Virus record (IMG/VR): IMGVR_UViG_3300021425_002093
Span: 1-64,000 of that record
Strand: one strand, 5' to 3'
Length of the DNA: 64,000 nt
DNA from: a virus
Shown: positions 47,177 through 55,949 of the stretch, one piece after another
Position numbering within the stretch: position 1 is the first letter of the stretch
Layout: every line of letters begins with the position of its first letter
The notes under the pieces: model-generated
Seen by the model: the letters and a program-made list of their open reading frames with translations, nothing else
The model's database searches: none
Told to the model about the DNA's origin: nothing
Made by a program: the position numbers and the translations under genes

Positions 47177-48055
47177 TTAGTACTTGGAATACTCTTTCAT
47201 GCCTCGAAGTGCGCCAGCGAGAGCAATAGCTTGAGGACCTTTACACTTGGCGACCTTCATGGCTTGTTGAACTTGAGCCATAGTATATGGGCCCATATTA
47301 CCAATCTTTGCTTCATCAACCTGCTCGACTTCTTCGTTTGCTAGTTGCAATGCGCCTTTGACTTTAGGATGACTAGATAATCCTTTCTTTAACTTCTCGA
47401 TTGCTTTGGTAGCACCAGTCATGTTTCCTGCCATGTCTTTAGCGATTCGCATTGCCCTAACCACTTGACGATCACGCATAGTTGACTCATTCATATCTTC
47501 TTCGTCATCATCGTCATCATCGTCATCATGATAGCCTTCACCATCGCAATGATCGCACTCTTCGCCGTCTACTTCACCAGTGCCTTCGCACTTCTCGCAG
47601 TCTTCCTTTTCTTCGCTAATAGCGTCTTGTCCGTTTTCAGTGACTGGATTCTCGTCAGCCAACAGCGGATCTTGCTCTTCTTTTGTTACTGCCTTAGAAA
47701 TAGCCTTTCTGCGCTTGTGTAGATACTCATCTGAGGAATCAACGTCACCGTCGTTATCGATATCTTGATCTTGTCGATCATCAAAGTCTTTTTTGACAGC
47801 CTTTTTGTTTACGGGATCAAGCTTATCTTCTTTCATCTTTTTCTTTCCGTAAGAAGCTTGAATGTTTCCTCCGCAAGATGACTCTTCGACAGATTGCTCT
47901 ACAGTTTCTTGTGCAGGCTCGTGCTGACTCATAACATTGGCAGCATCTTCTACCGCAGATGGAGCTTGTTCTTCGGCGCTATATGTAGGATCTAATGCCT
48001 TAGAGAAAGCACTCATAAATGTATCTGGGAGCGGATGTACTGGTTGCTTTTTCAT
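47177..48055 (-). CDS. head-internal-type protein with EF-hand-like and zinc-finger-like motifs
   Basis: This 292-residue acidic protein has a calcium-loop-like segment DIDNDGDVDSSDEYLHKRRK (about 97-116) and two CxxCxGxG units (CEKCEGTGEV, CDHCDGEGYH). A run of eight Asp and a C-terminal module after EQVDEAKIG (VDE-A, protease-site-like) follow. It sits between the polyprotein and endolysin genes, after a variant late octamer. It is probably a virion or head-internal protein; the function is unknown. Confidence 0.7.
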   Translation of the reverse strand: MKKQPVHPLPDTFMSAFSKALDPTYSAEEQAPSAVEDAANVMSQHEPAQETVEQSVEESSCGGNIQASYGKKKMKEDKLDPVNKKAVKKDFDDRQDQDIDNDGDVDSSDEYLHKRRKAISKAVTKEEQDPLLADENPVTENGQDAISEEKEDCEKCEGTGEVDGEECDHCDGEGYHDDDDDDDDEEDMNESTMRDRQVVRAMRIAKDMAGNMTGATKAIEKLKKGLSSHPKVKGALQLANEEVEQVDEAKIGNMGPYTMAQVQQAMKVAKCKGPQAIALAGALRGMKEYSKY

Positions 48056-48090
48056 TTTTATAATTCCCTAATAAAGTTTAGTATTCTTAG

Positions 48091-48098
48091 TATTTATG
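48091..48098 (-). promoter_or_regulatory. variant T4-type late promoter
   Basis: CATAAATA on the minus strand, one mismatch to the late octamer, about 36 bp before the EF-hand-like protein gene. Confidence 0.45.
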
Positions 48099-48930
48099 CT
48101 AATCGAGACTTCATTCTACCCCATGTAATCGGGCCTACAATGCCGTCTGGACACAGATCGTTTTCCATCTGGAATCTCATTACTGCGTCTTGTGTGTCTT
48201 CTCCAAAAAAACCATCAGCAGGGATATCTAAAAGATTTTGTAGTTCTACAACTTGATTTCCTTTAGATCCCATGTGCATATCAATGTGCATGGAAGTATC
48301 CGTGTCATGATGAATGTCAATTCCCATTAAATTTAGGACTTCTTCATAGTGTTCTGTTCTCTCAGTCAAACCGATGTATCCTCCATTAATTTTCCTTGTG
48401 ATCGCCTTAATATCTCGCTGATCAGCATATGCATTTAAATTACGAGTATCCCAATACCAGAGAGCAGAATGTAACGCACCTCGCTTTGTCTCTAAATATT
48501 GGATTGTTTCGTCCAGAGTTTTACCAACATGCTTTGCAAACTTAGTATAGTTTTCTTTGCCCGTTAGCTGTATCACTCCCCTTCCTCTGAATTTATATCC
48601 TTCTCCAGACTCTGTATCTCCGTTACCCATTCGGTTCGCATATATTACATTTGCGATCTTCACGGGCTGTCTATGATACGCTTCAACATTCTTATTCTTA
48701 AAATACTTTCCAAATAGCTTGGAAAGTGCATCAGAAGAATAATTTAAGTTTTCAGACAACACTTTAAACTGTGAACTCTCATGAGAACACTGTGCTAGAA
48801 AAGCGGCTAGTCTTTCCGGTGTCGTGATACCATAGTCTTCTAGCATATCGTTGAGTAGATCATACCACTCATCAATTTCTTTATTGCGAGGCAAGATCTG
48901 CTCAAGTAGATCTTTTCTAATCACCCTCAT
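48094..48930 (-). CDS. endolysin: GH19 lysozyme/chitinase domain plus peptidoglycan-binding domain
   Basis: The 278-residue protein has a GH19-type catalytic domain (AAFLAQCSHESSQFKVLSEN with the catalytic Glu, YKFRGRGVIQLTGKENYTKF, KRGALHSALWYW). A C-terminal PG_binding_1 domain follows at about 215-278 (GSKGNQVVELQNLLDIPADG, FFGEDTQDAVMRFQ). It cleaves peptidoglycan and lacks a signal peptide, so it needs a holin such as the candidate at 35037-35501. Confidence 0.92.
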   Translation of the reverse strand: MRVIRKDLLEQILPRNKEIDEWYDLLNDMLEDYGITTPERLAAFLAQCSHESSQFKVLSENLNYSSDALSKLFGKYFKNKNVEAYHRQPVKIANVIYANRMGNGDTESGEGYKFRGRGVIQLTGKENYTKFAKHVGKTLDETIQYLETKRGALHSALWYWDTRNLNAYADQRDIKAITRKINGGYIGLTERTEHYEEVLNLMGIDIHHDTDTSMHIDMHMGSKGNQVVELQNLLDIPADGFFGEDTQDAVMRFQMENDLCPDGIVGPITWGRMKSRLA

Positions 48931-48936
48931 AATTTA

Positions 48937-51900
48937 TCACTCGTACTTAATAACTGGATTAGGCGTCTTAAATGCTTTCTTACGCATGATTGTTTTGTTT
49001 ACAACTTCGAACTCACCGTTCTTCCAGTTTACAACAACGGGAAGATTCAGATCCGATTGCATATCTTTGAGGACAGCTTCAGCGTTACCGTGCTTCTTGA
49101 TTCGCTTACCCTTGTTGTCTGCCATCTTCTTAAAGAGTCGTTGTAACTCAGCAACTGTAATAGCAGGCTTGTTGCGAGGATCATTGAGTCGATCAGCGAA
49201 GTGTCTCGTAAATTCGATGTCTACGTCAAACTTGTTGAGCAAGCGATCTGCAAACTTTTCGAGATCGTTGATCTGCTGTTGAGTAACTTCTTCAACAAGA
49301 TCTCCCACTTGCTTTGTTGATACCCAAACACGTCCACCTTCTTCTCTGTGAAGTGACAACATATCCTCTTTATTGCCGATTGCAACTACTTCTCTTTCCT
49401 TTACGAGAGCATAGTGAGTTTCATCAGCGCCGATAGCGTCTTCACCGACTTTGATTGTCTTGCTTCGAACAGTTTCTTTCACGCAGTTTGGAACAGGCTT
49501 ACCTTTCTTCCCTTTCTTCATTCCAACTTGCTTATATCCATCCCAACAAGGATCTTGTTCGTCTAGAGCCTCTCGCTCCTTTTTCATTTTTTGGATCATT
49601 TGCTCAAGTTCTTTTACACGTTCGTCTGCGCTTTTACCAGTTGTTCTTTTGGTATAAGCGTTATAGCTTTTCCACAAGCGATCTTGAGCAGACATTTTTC
49701 GACTCTTGCGAGCTTCTTTAAAAGTCTTCTTAGGCTTTTCGCCTCGCTCTTTCTTAGAGATAGCAATAGCCGCTTGCTGTGCGGGAGAAACTGCTTCATT
49801 TACCGACTCGTAAATCAAATCCATCATTGGACTGTATGTGCTACCTGTCTTAGTTACAAGCCCGTGTTTAGTAAGAAGGCTTTTTATCTCTTTACCTTCT
49901 TCTGTACCGTATGCTTTACTAGAGATATTATTGATTCTTGAGATTTCTTTATCAATGATTCCTTCGTGCTTATAATCAGTCCGCCCAGAAGTGCTTTTCC
50001 CTAAAACCCGCATCGACTGCACAATCGTTAATAGTGCATCTTCGATTGACTGAAAGTTTCTGCTCTTGTTTTTGCTAAAGTCTCTGGCGGCAGTCTTGAG
50101 TTTATCAACATTTTTCATGTTGACTTCTTCGTTGACCGATTCCTTCTTGACCTTAGATGCTAGATCTTTATCTGCTCCGCCCCAAGTTCCTTTACCCTTA
50201 GTGATAAACGAATTGACACGAGCATACGCCCACTGCTGTTGAGTAGCACCTGGGCGATGCCCTGTCTTCCACGCTGCCATTCCCCGATCATAAACTTTTT
50301 TGAGAATACTATATGGAATTCCGGACTTATCAGCCTTTTTCATCAATGCTTCTTTTGACTCTTCAGTCAACTCATATGTTTCAGTTGCCAACCGAGGACG
50401 AGTACTACGATTCTTACGCTGAACATCAGCAGCTCTCGCACGATCTTGAATCTGATCAACCTCTTTTCTGACTCGATTGCGAATTCTCTTAATCTGATCC
50501 TTTGCTCGTTCCATGTTAGGACCTTCTTCCAAAGACTCCCCATACATTTGACGATACTTTTTAGTGTGCTTAGACTCTTTTGTCTTCGCATCATCGTCGC
50601 CCGGTGCAGACTTGTAAGAGCTAGGACTATCATCGTCCGCTTTTACGCCTTTACGGAATTGCTTTGCTCTTGCTTCTTTTTCAGAATCAGAAAGTCCCTT
50701 GTAATACTTTTTGGGCTGAGTCCCAGGCTGATCTTTTACGTCTGGATCTTGTGCAACCTTTTGCTCGCTGACAGTCTCACCGGGCGTGTCTCTCTTGTAT
50801 CGCTTAGTTACTTTTTCAGTACCACGATCACCTGCGCCACCTTCTTCTTGAACCATTTTTGCAAGAGTCTTAGCGTCTACATTATCGAATTGCTTTGCAA
50901 TAACTTGAGCGTAATAAACTGGAGAATGACGACCGGGTTTTTCTTTTTTCTTACGTGCAAGTAGTTTCTTTAAAAGCTGAGCGGCTACAGCGTATTGCTT
51001 TCGATTGACTGTTACAGACTTAAGCTTTTTGATGCCCCACGGATCATTGTCGCTGAGCGACTTTTCATCGATGGTGTTAGTAATCTCTTCGATAAGCTGT
51101 AGCAACTCTACGTCATTGACTTCTTCAAACTGACTTTGCTTTTTCTTAAATGCTTTGAATCGACCATCTAGCTTGATTGATCCTTCCTTATTAAACATCT
51201 GATGGTAACGCTTCTGTCTTGGTGTCTCGTTATCGGGAGTCAGTACAGGATTCATTTCTTCGCTTTTCGTCATAAACTTTTGACGATCAGCTTTCTTGAC
51301 CTGAGGTAAAAGTCTCTTAGCAATTCTGTCGATGATTGCTTTACGCTTTGCGACTTTCTTATCAATGAGCATTTTTTGTGCGGGACTGAGATCTTTATAG
51401 TTAGCGCCTTGCTTACCCGCAACCTTTTTACGAATCAGTTGAATTGCTTTCTTGCGAGAGCGAGTTTTAAGCTTGCTTGCGTCTGCAAATCGTCTACGCA
51501 TTCTCTTACGAGCCATGGCGATCTTAGTCTTATATCGACGCATAGTAAGGGCACGCTTTCTTCGTTGTTGAATAGTCATCACTTCATCGAGTGATTCCAT
51601 TTCTTCTTCGAGTTTAGCGAGTTTCATTCCACCACGAACCATGTCGTAGATGTTCTTAGCGTTTCGCTGGAGTTTCTTTGGGAGGCCCTTCTTAAAGCCC
51701 TCAAGATCGCCCTGAGACGCTAGCTTACGCATAACAGAAGCAGACATAGTATCAGCAGTCATATTCTTAGCTTCATCTGAGTCGGGATCTGTGCGCTCTC
51801 CGGCAGAAACTACTTCGATGTCGTCAAAGGTAAAGTCTTTACCGTTGTACTTGTTAAGCAGAGTATCAAATTCCGAGATTCTATCAGCACCAACAACGAG

Positions 51901-52281
51901 AATTACGTTGTCAAACTTAGCCTCGAGTTCTTTCATGACTTGAAAAATGGTCTTTGCTTTTGACTTGACTACAAGATTACGACCAAATGCCATTTGCGCT
52001 AGCTTTATTTTATCATCGTAACTAAGCGGATTCTTTTTAGGATCTTGTGATTGGCCAAGATAGATAAGGGGTGTAGCCGAGCGCTTCTTAGCAACTTCTT
52101 TGATTTTGTTTGCTAACTTCTCGTGACCAGACGTGATTGGATTCATGCGACCCCAACCAAGGACGACAGTTTTACCTTTTGCCTCATTAAGTGTTGGATT
52201 GAGTTCGATGGTGTTCTTGACTAAGGTTTCGTCTTTCTTTTTAGTCTTAGACGGATTTTCTTTTTTTTCTTCTTTTTCCAC
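48937..52281 (-). CDS. head-internal polyprotein with N-terminal cytidylyltransferase-like domain
   Basis: In this 1114-residue protein a nucleotidyltransferase domain spans about 33-200 (VVLGWGRMNPITSGHEKLAN, a (H/T)xGH-type motif, and ILVVGADRISEFD, then TADTMSASVMRKL). A very basic stretch (RRKRALTMRRYKTKIAMARK onward) and several modules with protease-like sites follow: LNE-A near 33, LDE-V near 227, LEE-G near 580, and VNE-A near 827. It may carry nucleotidyltransferase activity into the host cell with the DNA. A perfect late octamer is upstream. Confidence 0.78.
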   Translation of the reverse strand: MEKEEKKENPSKTKKKDETLVKNTIELNPTLNEAKGKTVVLGWGRMNPITSGHEKLANKIKEVAKKRSATPLIYLGQSQDPKKNPLSYDDKIKLAQMAFGRNLVVKSKAKTIFQVMKELEAKFDNVILVVGADRISEFDTLLNKYNGKDFTFDDIEVVSAGERTDPDSDEAKNMTADTMSASVMRKLASQGDLEGFKKGLPKKLQRNAKNIYDMVRGGMKLAKLEEEMESLDEVMTIQQRRKRALTMRRYKTKIAMARKRMRRRFADASKLKTRSRKKAIQLIRKKVAGKQGANYKDLSPAQKMLIDKKVAKRKAIIDRIAKRLLPQVKKADRQKFMTKSEEMNPVLTPDNETPRQKRYHQMFNKEGSIKLDGRFKAFKKKQSQFEEVNDVELLQLIEEITNTIDEKSLSDNDPWGIKKLKSVTVNRKQYAVAAQLLKKLLARKKKEKPGRHSPVYYAQVIAKQFDNVDAKTLAKMVQEEGGAGDRGTEKVTKRYKRDTPGETVSEQKVAQDPDVKDQPGTQPKKYYKGLSDSEKEARAKQFRKGVKADDDSPSSYKSAPGDDDAKTKESKHTKKYRQMYGESLEEGPNMERAKDQIKRIRNRVRKEVDQIQDRARAADVQRKNRSTRPRLATETYELTEESKEALMKKADKSGIPYSILKKVYDRGMAAWKTGHRPGATQQQWAYARVNSFITKGKGTWGGADKDLASKVKKESVNEEVNMKNVDKLKTAARDFSKNKSRNFQSIEDALLTIVQSMRVLGKSTSGRTDYKHEGIIDKEISRINNISSKAYGTEEGKEIKSLLTKHGLVTKTGSTYSPMMDLIYESVNEAVSPAQQAAIAISKKERGEKPKKTFKEARKSRKMSAQDRLWKSYNAYTKRTTGKSADERVKELEQMIQKMKKEREALDEQDPCWDGYKQVGMKKGKKGKPVPNCVKETVRSKTIKVGEDAIGADETHYALVKEREVVAIGNKEDMLSLHREEGGRVWVSTKQVGDLVEEVTQQQINDLEKFADRLLNKFDVDIEFTRHFADRLNDPRNKPAITVAELQRLFKKMADNKGKRIKKHGNAEAVLKDMQSDLNLPVVVNWKNGEFEVVNKTIMRKKAFKTPNPVIKYE

Positions 52282-52322
52282 GTTGTCCTCTCAGGGTTTT
52301 GCGTACACTTACCTGTTGTTGT

Positions 52323-52330
52323 TATTTATA
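52323..52330 (-). promoter_or_regulatory. T4-type late promoter
   Basis: A perfect TATAAATA on the minus strand, about 42 bp before the cytidylyltransferase polyprotein gene. Confidence 0.78.
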
Positions 52331-52331
52331 C

Positions 52332-53123
52332 TTAAGCTGGATTGTCTACCAGTATTAGATCGAACGTTGCTGATACTTGTGTTGCCTGTCCGGCCACAAC
52401 ATCAATCTTGATATCTGTCTTTTCTTCAAACTTGAGGGGAACAGGATAATTGATGTCGAGACTCTGACCACCTGCGGCATTGAAGTTACCTTTAATGTTA
52501 AATGCTCCGCCAAATGGTCGTGCAAACAAACGATAAGTCACCCCAGCGTTAGTAGATGCTTTATCGGATCCCAAATGCAGATCGAGAAGATAGGCAGTCT
52601 TTCCTGCTGGCACAGTGTAAACTGCCATGAGAGTTTGACCCAGACCAGCAAGAATCTTGGCTGCAACTGTACCGCTTTGTGAAATGTTGATATCTTGACT
52701 ATTCTCTGACGCTACCATTCTTGCTCGAAACACACGAGAGAAGACTGTCAATCCCGCCGAGCCGATATTAATAATTTCAATAACAGGATTATAATCTGCG
52801 TCAAGACCTTGAACTTCTACAGCCTCTCCATCATCCGCAGTGTTAGTCGCTCCAGCTAAAGTCAGTACGCTATTTGCTGGATAAGGATAAGCAACTGTTC
52901 CGCTATTACCGTCCCAAACTGTTCCAGCAGTGACATCTCCGTTTGTAGCACCAAACTTGTTGATATGTGAGTAGCCAGTAACATCTCCTGCCGCAATTGG
53001 AATGTTGGAAGCCGCACCGGAAGAATTAATAATATTTCCGTCTTTGTCTGCCATTTGAAATGCCTCAAACAGCGTCTTATTATTATCTAAAAATGATTGA
53101 GTGTCTTTATTCCAAATAGCCAT
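52332..53123 (-). CDS. virion structural protein
   Basis: This 263-residue protein starts MAIWNKDTQSFLDNNKTLFE. It is beta-rich with Ala/Gly/Val repeats, and contains VYTVPAGKTAYLLDLHLGSD and a conserved end IKIDVVAGQATQVSATFDLI. Similar proteins are virion components in marine myophages. It lies inside the internal-protein block and shares its transcription. The exact place in the particle is unknown. Confidence 0.75.
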   Translation of the reverse strand: MAIWNKDTQSFLDNNKTLFEAFQMADKDGNIINSSGAASNIPIAAGDVTGYSHINKFGATNGDVTAGTVWDGNSGTVAYPYPANSVLTLAGATNTADDGEAVEVQGLDADYNPVIEIINIGSAGLTVFSRVFRARMVASENSQDINISQSGTVAAKILAGLGQTLMAVYTVPAGKTAYLLDLHLGSDKASTNAGVTYRLFARPFGGAFNIKGNFNAAGGQSLDINYPVPLKFEEKTDIKIDVVAGQATQVSATFDLILVDNPA

Positions 53124-54350
53124 TTACTTGTCCCATCCCTTGATATATTCGGGAGAAAAGTTTGCTTTACTAAACTGTAATCTGTCTACTAGCTTGACTA
53201 CATTTTTACCTGTGTGATCAATCGCAACAAAGCCTTCTTGACCTGTTGCTTCAAGCCCGTCTTTAGTCTTCAAGAATGTTCCCAACCCTTGCGCCTTCTC
53301 TAGCTTGCGAATGATCATGAGTTTTGCTTTTGCTACGAGATTATATAGTGTAAACAGATCTTCGATTTCTTTGACTGGGCTACTCTTAAAGAAGTTTAAG
53401 ATTTCGTCTCGCTTGGCTCTTTGTGTCGCTTTGCCTTTCTCGCTCTTGCGCTTGTCTTCTTCTTTCTGATAGATGCCTTCGATATACGATACAAACTCGG
53501 TAGCAACTTTCTTTGGATTAGGCAACTGATCGTTACGAATCTTAGCGTTAATGAAGGTGTTCATTCTCATATTAATATCAGCATTCTTACTGATCATATC
53601 AAACGTACTACGCTTGACTTTGTTGAACGTCTTGCCTGCTTGTGATAGAATCGCAGTAATCTCTGCTGTTTCTTTCTTGTTAAAATTAGCTGAGCCAGAG
53701 ACATCTTTGTACATTGCGTCTACTGAGAAGACCTTTGCTGAAGTTTTAAGATCACTTGCAATCTCCTTTCCAAAACTTGCTGACATTGACTCAAAAGACT
53801 CTCCTCTGTATGTTGTATGCCATACCACACCGAAGTCTGCCCTGCTAATTTTTCTACCGAGGTCGCTTTTTGACGGTACAGCGTAAACAATCGTATTAGG
53901 ATGGAAAGTAATATGCGATTCACCATCAATATCCATCGTCTGTAAATCACTTTTCGAAAATAAAAAATCACCTTGAACAACTCCTTTAATACCTAAACTT
54001 GGAAGATGTTTCAATGCAACTTTCATCTTCTCATTCAAATCACCTGTTGTATCAGCATCAATATCTGCATTTGTCTTGTATATCTTAGGATTCTTATTGA
54101 AGATACCTTTCTTCGCCACGAAGAACTTGCCATCGCTCGGATCGATACCAGCGAACACTGCAGGCGCTCCGTCCCACTTCACTGTAACGTTGACAGAACT
54201 CTTTGACTTGCCTGCGAGCATATCACGCAACGAGCGAAGATAGTTAATTGTGTCACGAGCACCATCGACCCCGTTATCAATGATAGAGTCTTCAAGGTGA
54301 GTCATGTGTGTGTTCTTTGACTCATTCAAAAACGTTTTAAACGATTTCAT
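53124..54350 (-). CDS. DNA/RNA-ligase-like nucleotidyltransferase with head-targeting leader
   Basis: This 408-residue protein starts MKSFKTFLNESKN, a T4 internal-protein-like leader with an LNE-S cleavage-type site. Ligase-superfamily motifs follow in order: VKWDGAPAVFAGI with KxDG (Lys58), FVAKKGIF, VVQGDFLF near 124-131 and C-terminal EGFVAID with VVKLVD near 372-389. This fits a covalent nucleotidyltransferase (DUF6267-like, as I recall). It could seal or cap nucleic acids and may be injected with the genome. Activity is inferred from motifs only. Confidence 0.75.
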   Translation of the reverse strand: MKSFKTFLNESKNTHMTHLEDSIIDNGVDGARDTINYLRSLRDMLAGKSKSSVNVTVKWDGAPAVFAGIDPSDGKFFVAKKGIFNKNPKIYKTNADIDADTTGDLNEKMKVALKHLPSLGIKGVVQGDFLFSKSDLQTMDIDGESHITFHPNTIVYAVPSKSDLGRKISRADFGVVWHTTYRGESFESMSASFGKEIASDLKTSAKVFSVDAMYKDVSGSANFNKKETAEITAILSQAGKTFNKVKRSTFDMISKNADINMRMNTFINAKIRNDQLPNPKKVATEFVSYIEGIYQKEEDKRKSEKGKATQRAKRDEILNFFKSSPVKEIEDLFTLYNLVAKAKLMIIRKLEKAQGLGTFLKTKDGLEATGQEGFVAIDHTGKNVVKLVDRLQFSKANFSPEYIKGWDK

Positions 54351-54872
54351 TTATCTTTTACTCAATAGATTTTTGTTGACCCAATTGAAGATTATTGTTG
54401 CTTGAATAGGATTAACTCCCAATTTTTCGAATGTGTTATCTGCCTCCATTATTAAAAACAAATCAAACATTTCGTCAAAATTCTTTTCTTCAATAAATCT
54501 TGCAATCTTTATTCTATGTTTTGTTTTTGTAGAAATCTGCTTCCATATCTTTTTAATTTCACCTGGTTTCATTTCATGTCCGACTCTCATATTCCCAGCT
54601 TTGGGATGATTGTTTCTAAACTTAAAAAGAAGATCTTCGAAATCTAAAGTCTTTAAAATTTTCCCACTGGTATCTTTATAGTTTTTAACATCTCCGTGGA
54701 CAATACCATTAGGCTTATATTTGAGTTCGATTCCTAGTTCTTTCATTTTAGATTTGCTTACTGCATCTTTGGCATCTTTAGCTGAAACTAGCTTATTGTC
54801 GAGAACACCATCAAAGCTTACAATGAAAAAAGAGTCTTTTCTTTCTGATATAAATTGACTAAACGATTTCAT
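54351..54872 (-). CDS. putative head-internal protein
   Basis: This 173-residue protein starts MKSFSQFISERKDSFFIVSF, with the same leader type (ISE cleavage-like). It is basic and helical in its second half (HRIKIARFIEEKNFDEMFDL). No known domain is recognised. It overlaps the gene upstream and is 1 bp from the ligase-like gene. Confidence 0.7.
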   Translation of the reverse strand: MKSFSQFISERKDSFFIVSFDGVLDNKLVSAKDAKDAVSKSKMKELGIELKYKPNGIVHGDVKNYKDTSGKILKTLDFEDLLFKFRNNHPKAGNMRVGHEMKPGEIKKIWKQISTKTKHRIKIARFIEEKNFDEMFDLFLIMEADNTFEKLGVNPIQATIIFNWVNKNLLSKR

Positions 54873-55135
54873 TTTTTCTTCCAGATCGATTTCTTTCTTT
54901 TGTTAAAAAGTGCTACGGCTGCTTCTGCATCAAGCGGTTTATCGTGTATAGCTCGCATCGTGCGATTCTGCTTTCCACGCTCATAATTACTCCTAGATAT
55001 TCGAACAACATACTTGCCTTCATCAGGACCGTTCTTGTAACGAGAGATCATCAAAGAAGTCCCACTAGGGTGCTTTATTTTCTTTATAAGAGTTTCATCG
55101 TTATACTCTGTAATGTATTGACTGAATGATTTCAT
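54869..55135 (-). CDS. putative head-internal protein, small and basic
   Basis: This 88-residue protein starts MKSFSQYITEYNDETLIKKI, with the shared leader (ITE). A basic body (SRSNYERGKQNRTMRAIHDK) ends KKRKKSIWKKK-like. It is probably packaged with DNA and may bind nucleic acid. No family is recognised. Confidence 0.7.
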   Translation of the reverse strand: MKSFSQYITEYNDETLIKKIKHPSGTSLMISRYKNGPDEGKYVVRISRSNYERGKQNRTMRAIHDKPLDAEAAVALFNKRKKSIWKKK

Positions 55136-55150
55136 TGTTTTAACTTAGTC

Positions 55151-55867
55151 TTAAAAAGGATTCTTTTTCTTTGAGTCAGGCGCTAACGAGTATTTACTGC
55201 TAGGCATTGACGTAATTTTTAATTCCGCTTGAACTTCGTAAAACTGCGAACGAGTTGCAATTCTTACTTTAAAGTCACCGCTACCTTTTAGCAAGGGAAC
55301 AGCACTAGGCACTTTAAATGGATTTTTACTCGATATCCGATAAAAATCATCTGCGGCTTGCATATAATATGCAGGCTCAGCTTTACCTACAGTGTAATGC
55401 TTTGTAATTAAAGACGCCATATCATAGTTTTTCATCTCTGCTATATAGCGATTGATTCCAGGCTGTGCAAAGTATGCTTTCATTATATGAAGAGGAACAG
55501 CGCCTTCTTCTTTTAGTCCGCCTTTTGTAGTAGGTATCTTTATTTGTTTTAAGGGTATACCAGTAAACTTAGACAAATCTTTAAGAAACTTCTTTGTCTT
55601 AGGATCATCGTTAAGAATATCAACTGCTTCTTTCGCAGCGGGGGTAGTGTAAGTAGTATCCCACTTTCCATTTTTATAGAATACTCTAGGATTAGATAGA
55701 TTGTCGGTGTGATTCATCTTGACTTCAAGCCAAGTCTTTGTGACCCCCTTTTGTAGCAATACGTCTGAGTACTGAGTGCCCACAGTAGGCCGACTAGCTC
55801 TTATGCCAGAAATAGAGTTTGCAGATTCTGCTATCATTTTTTCGAATCTATCAGACGCAGCGCTCAT
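55151..55867 (-). CDS. putative head-internal protein with PD-(D/E)XK-like motif
   Basis: The N-terminus of this 238-residue protein (FEKMIAESANSISG) holds an IAE-S site like the prohead protease pattern. SDVLLQKGVTKTWLEVKMNH carries an Asp and an ExK spaced as in PD-(D/E)XK nucleases. It is the first gene of a late block starting at a perfect TATAAATA about 26 bp upstream. Nuclease function is a hypothesis. Confidence 0.7.
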   Translation of the reverse strand: MSAASDRFEKMIAESANSISGIRASRPTVGTQYSDVLLQKGVTKTWLEVKMNHTDNLSNPRVFYKNGKWDTTYTTPAAKEAVDILNDDPKTKKFLKDLSKFTGIPLKQIKIPTTKGGLKEEGAVPLHIMKAYFAQPGINRYIAEMKNYDMASLITKHYTVGKAEPAYYMQAADDFYRISSKNPFKVPSAVPLLKGSGDFKVRIATRSQFYEVQAELKITSMPSSKYSLAPDSKKKNPF

Positions 55868-55892
55868 GACTATCCCTTAAATAGTATTATAA

Positions 55893-55900
55893 TATTTATA
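55893..55900 (-). promoter_or_regulatory. T4-type late promoter
   Basis: A perfect TATAAATA on the minus strand, about 26 bp before the head-internal gene block. A plus-strand late octamer lies 36 bp away, forming a divergent pair. Confidence 0.8.
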
Positions 55901-55935
55901 AAATCCAGAATATAAGCCATTGAAAAATCAATTTG

Positions 55936-55943
55936 TATAAATA
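55936..55943 (+). promoter_or_regulatory. T4-type late promoter (plus strand)
   Basis: A perfect TATAAATA on the plus strand, pointing to a 150-nt region without an ORF that ends in an intrinsic terminator. Confidence 0.75.
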
Positions 55944-55949
55944 GTGTCA

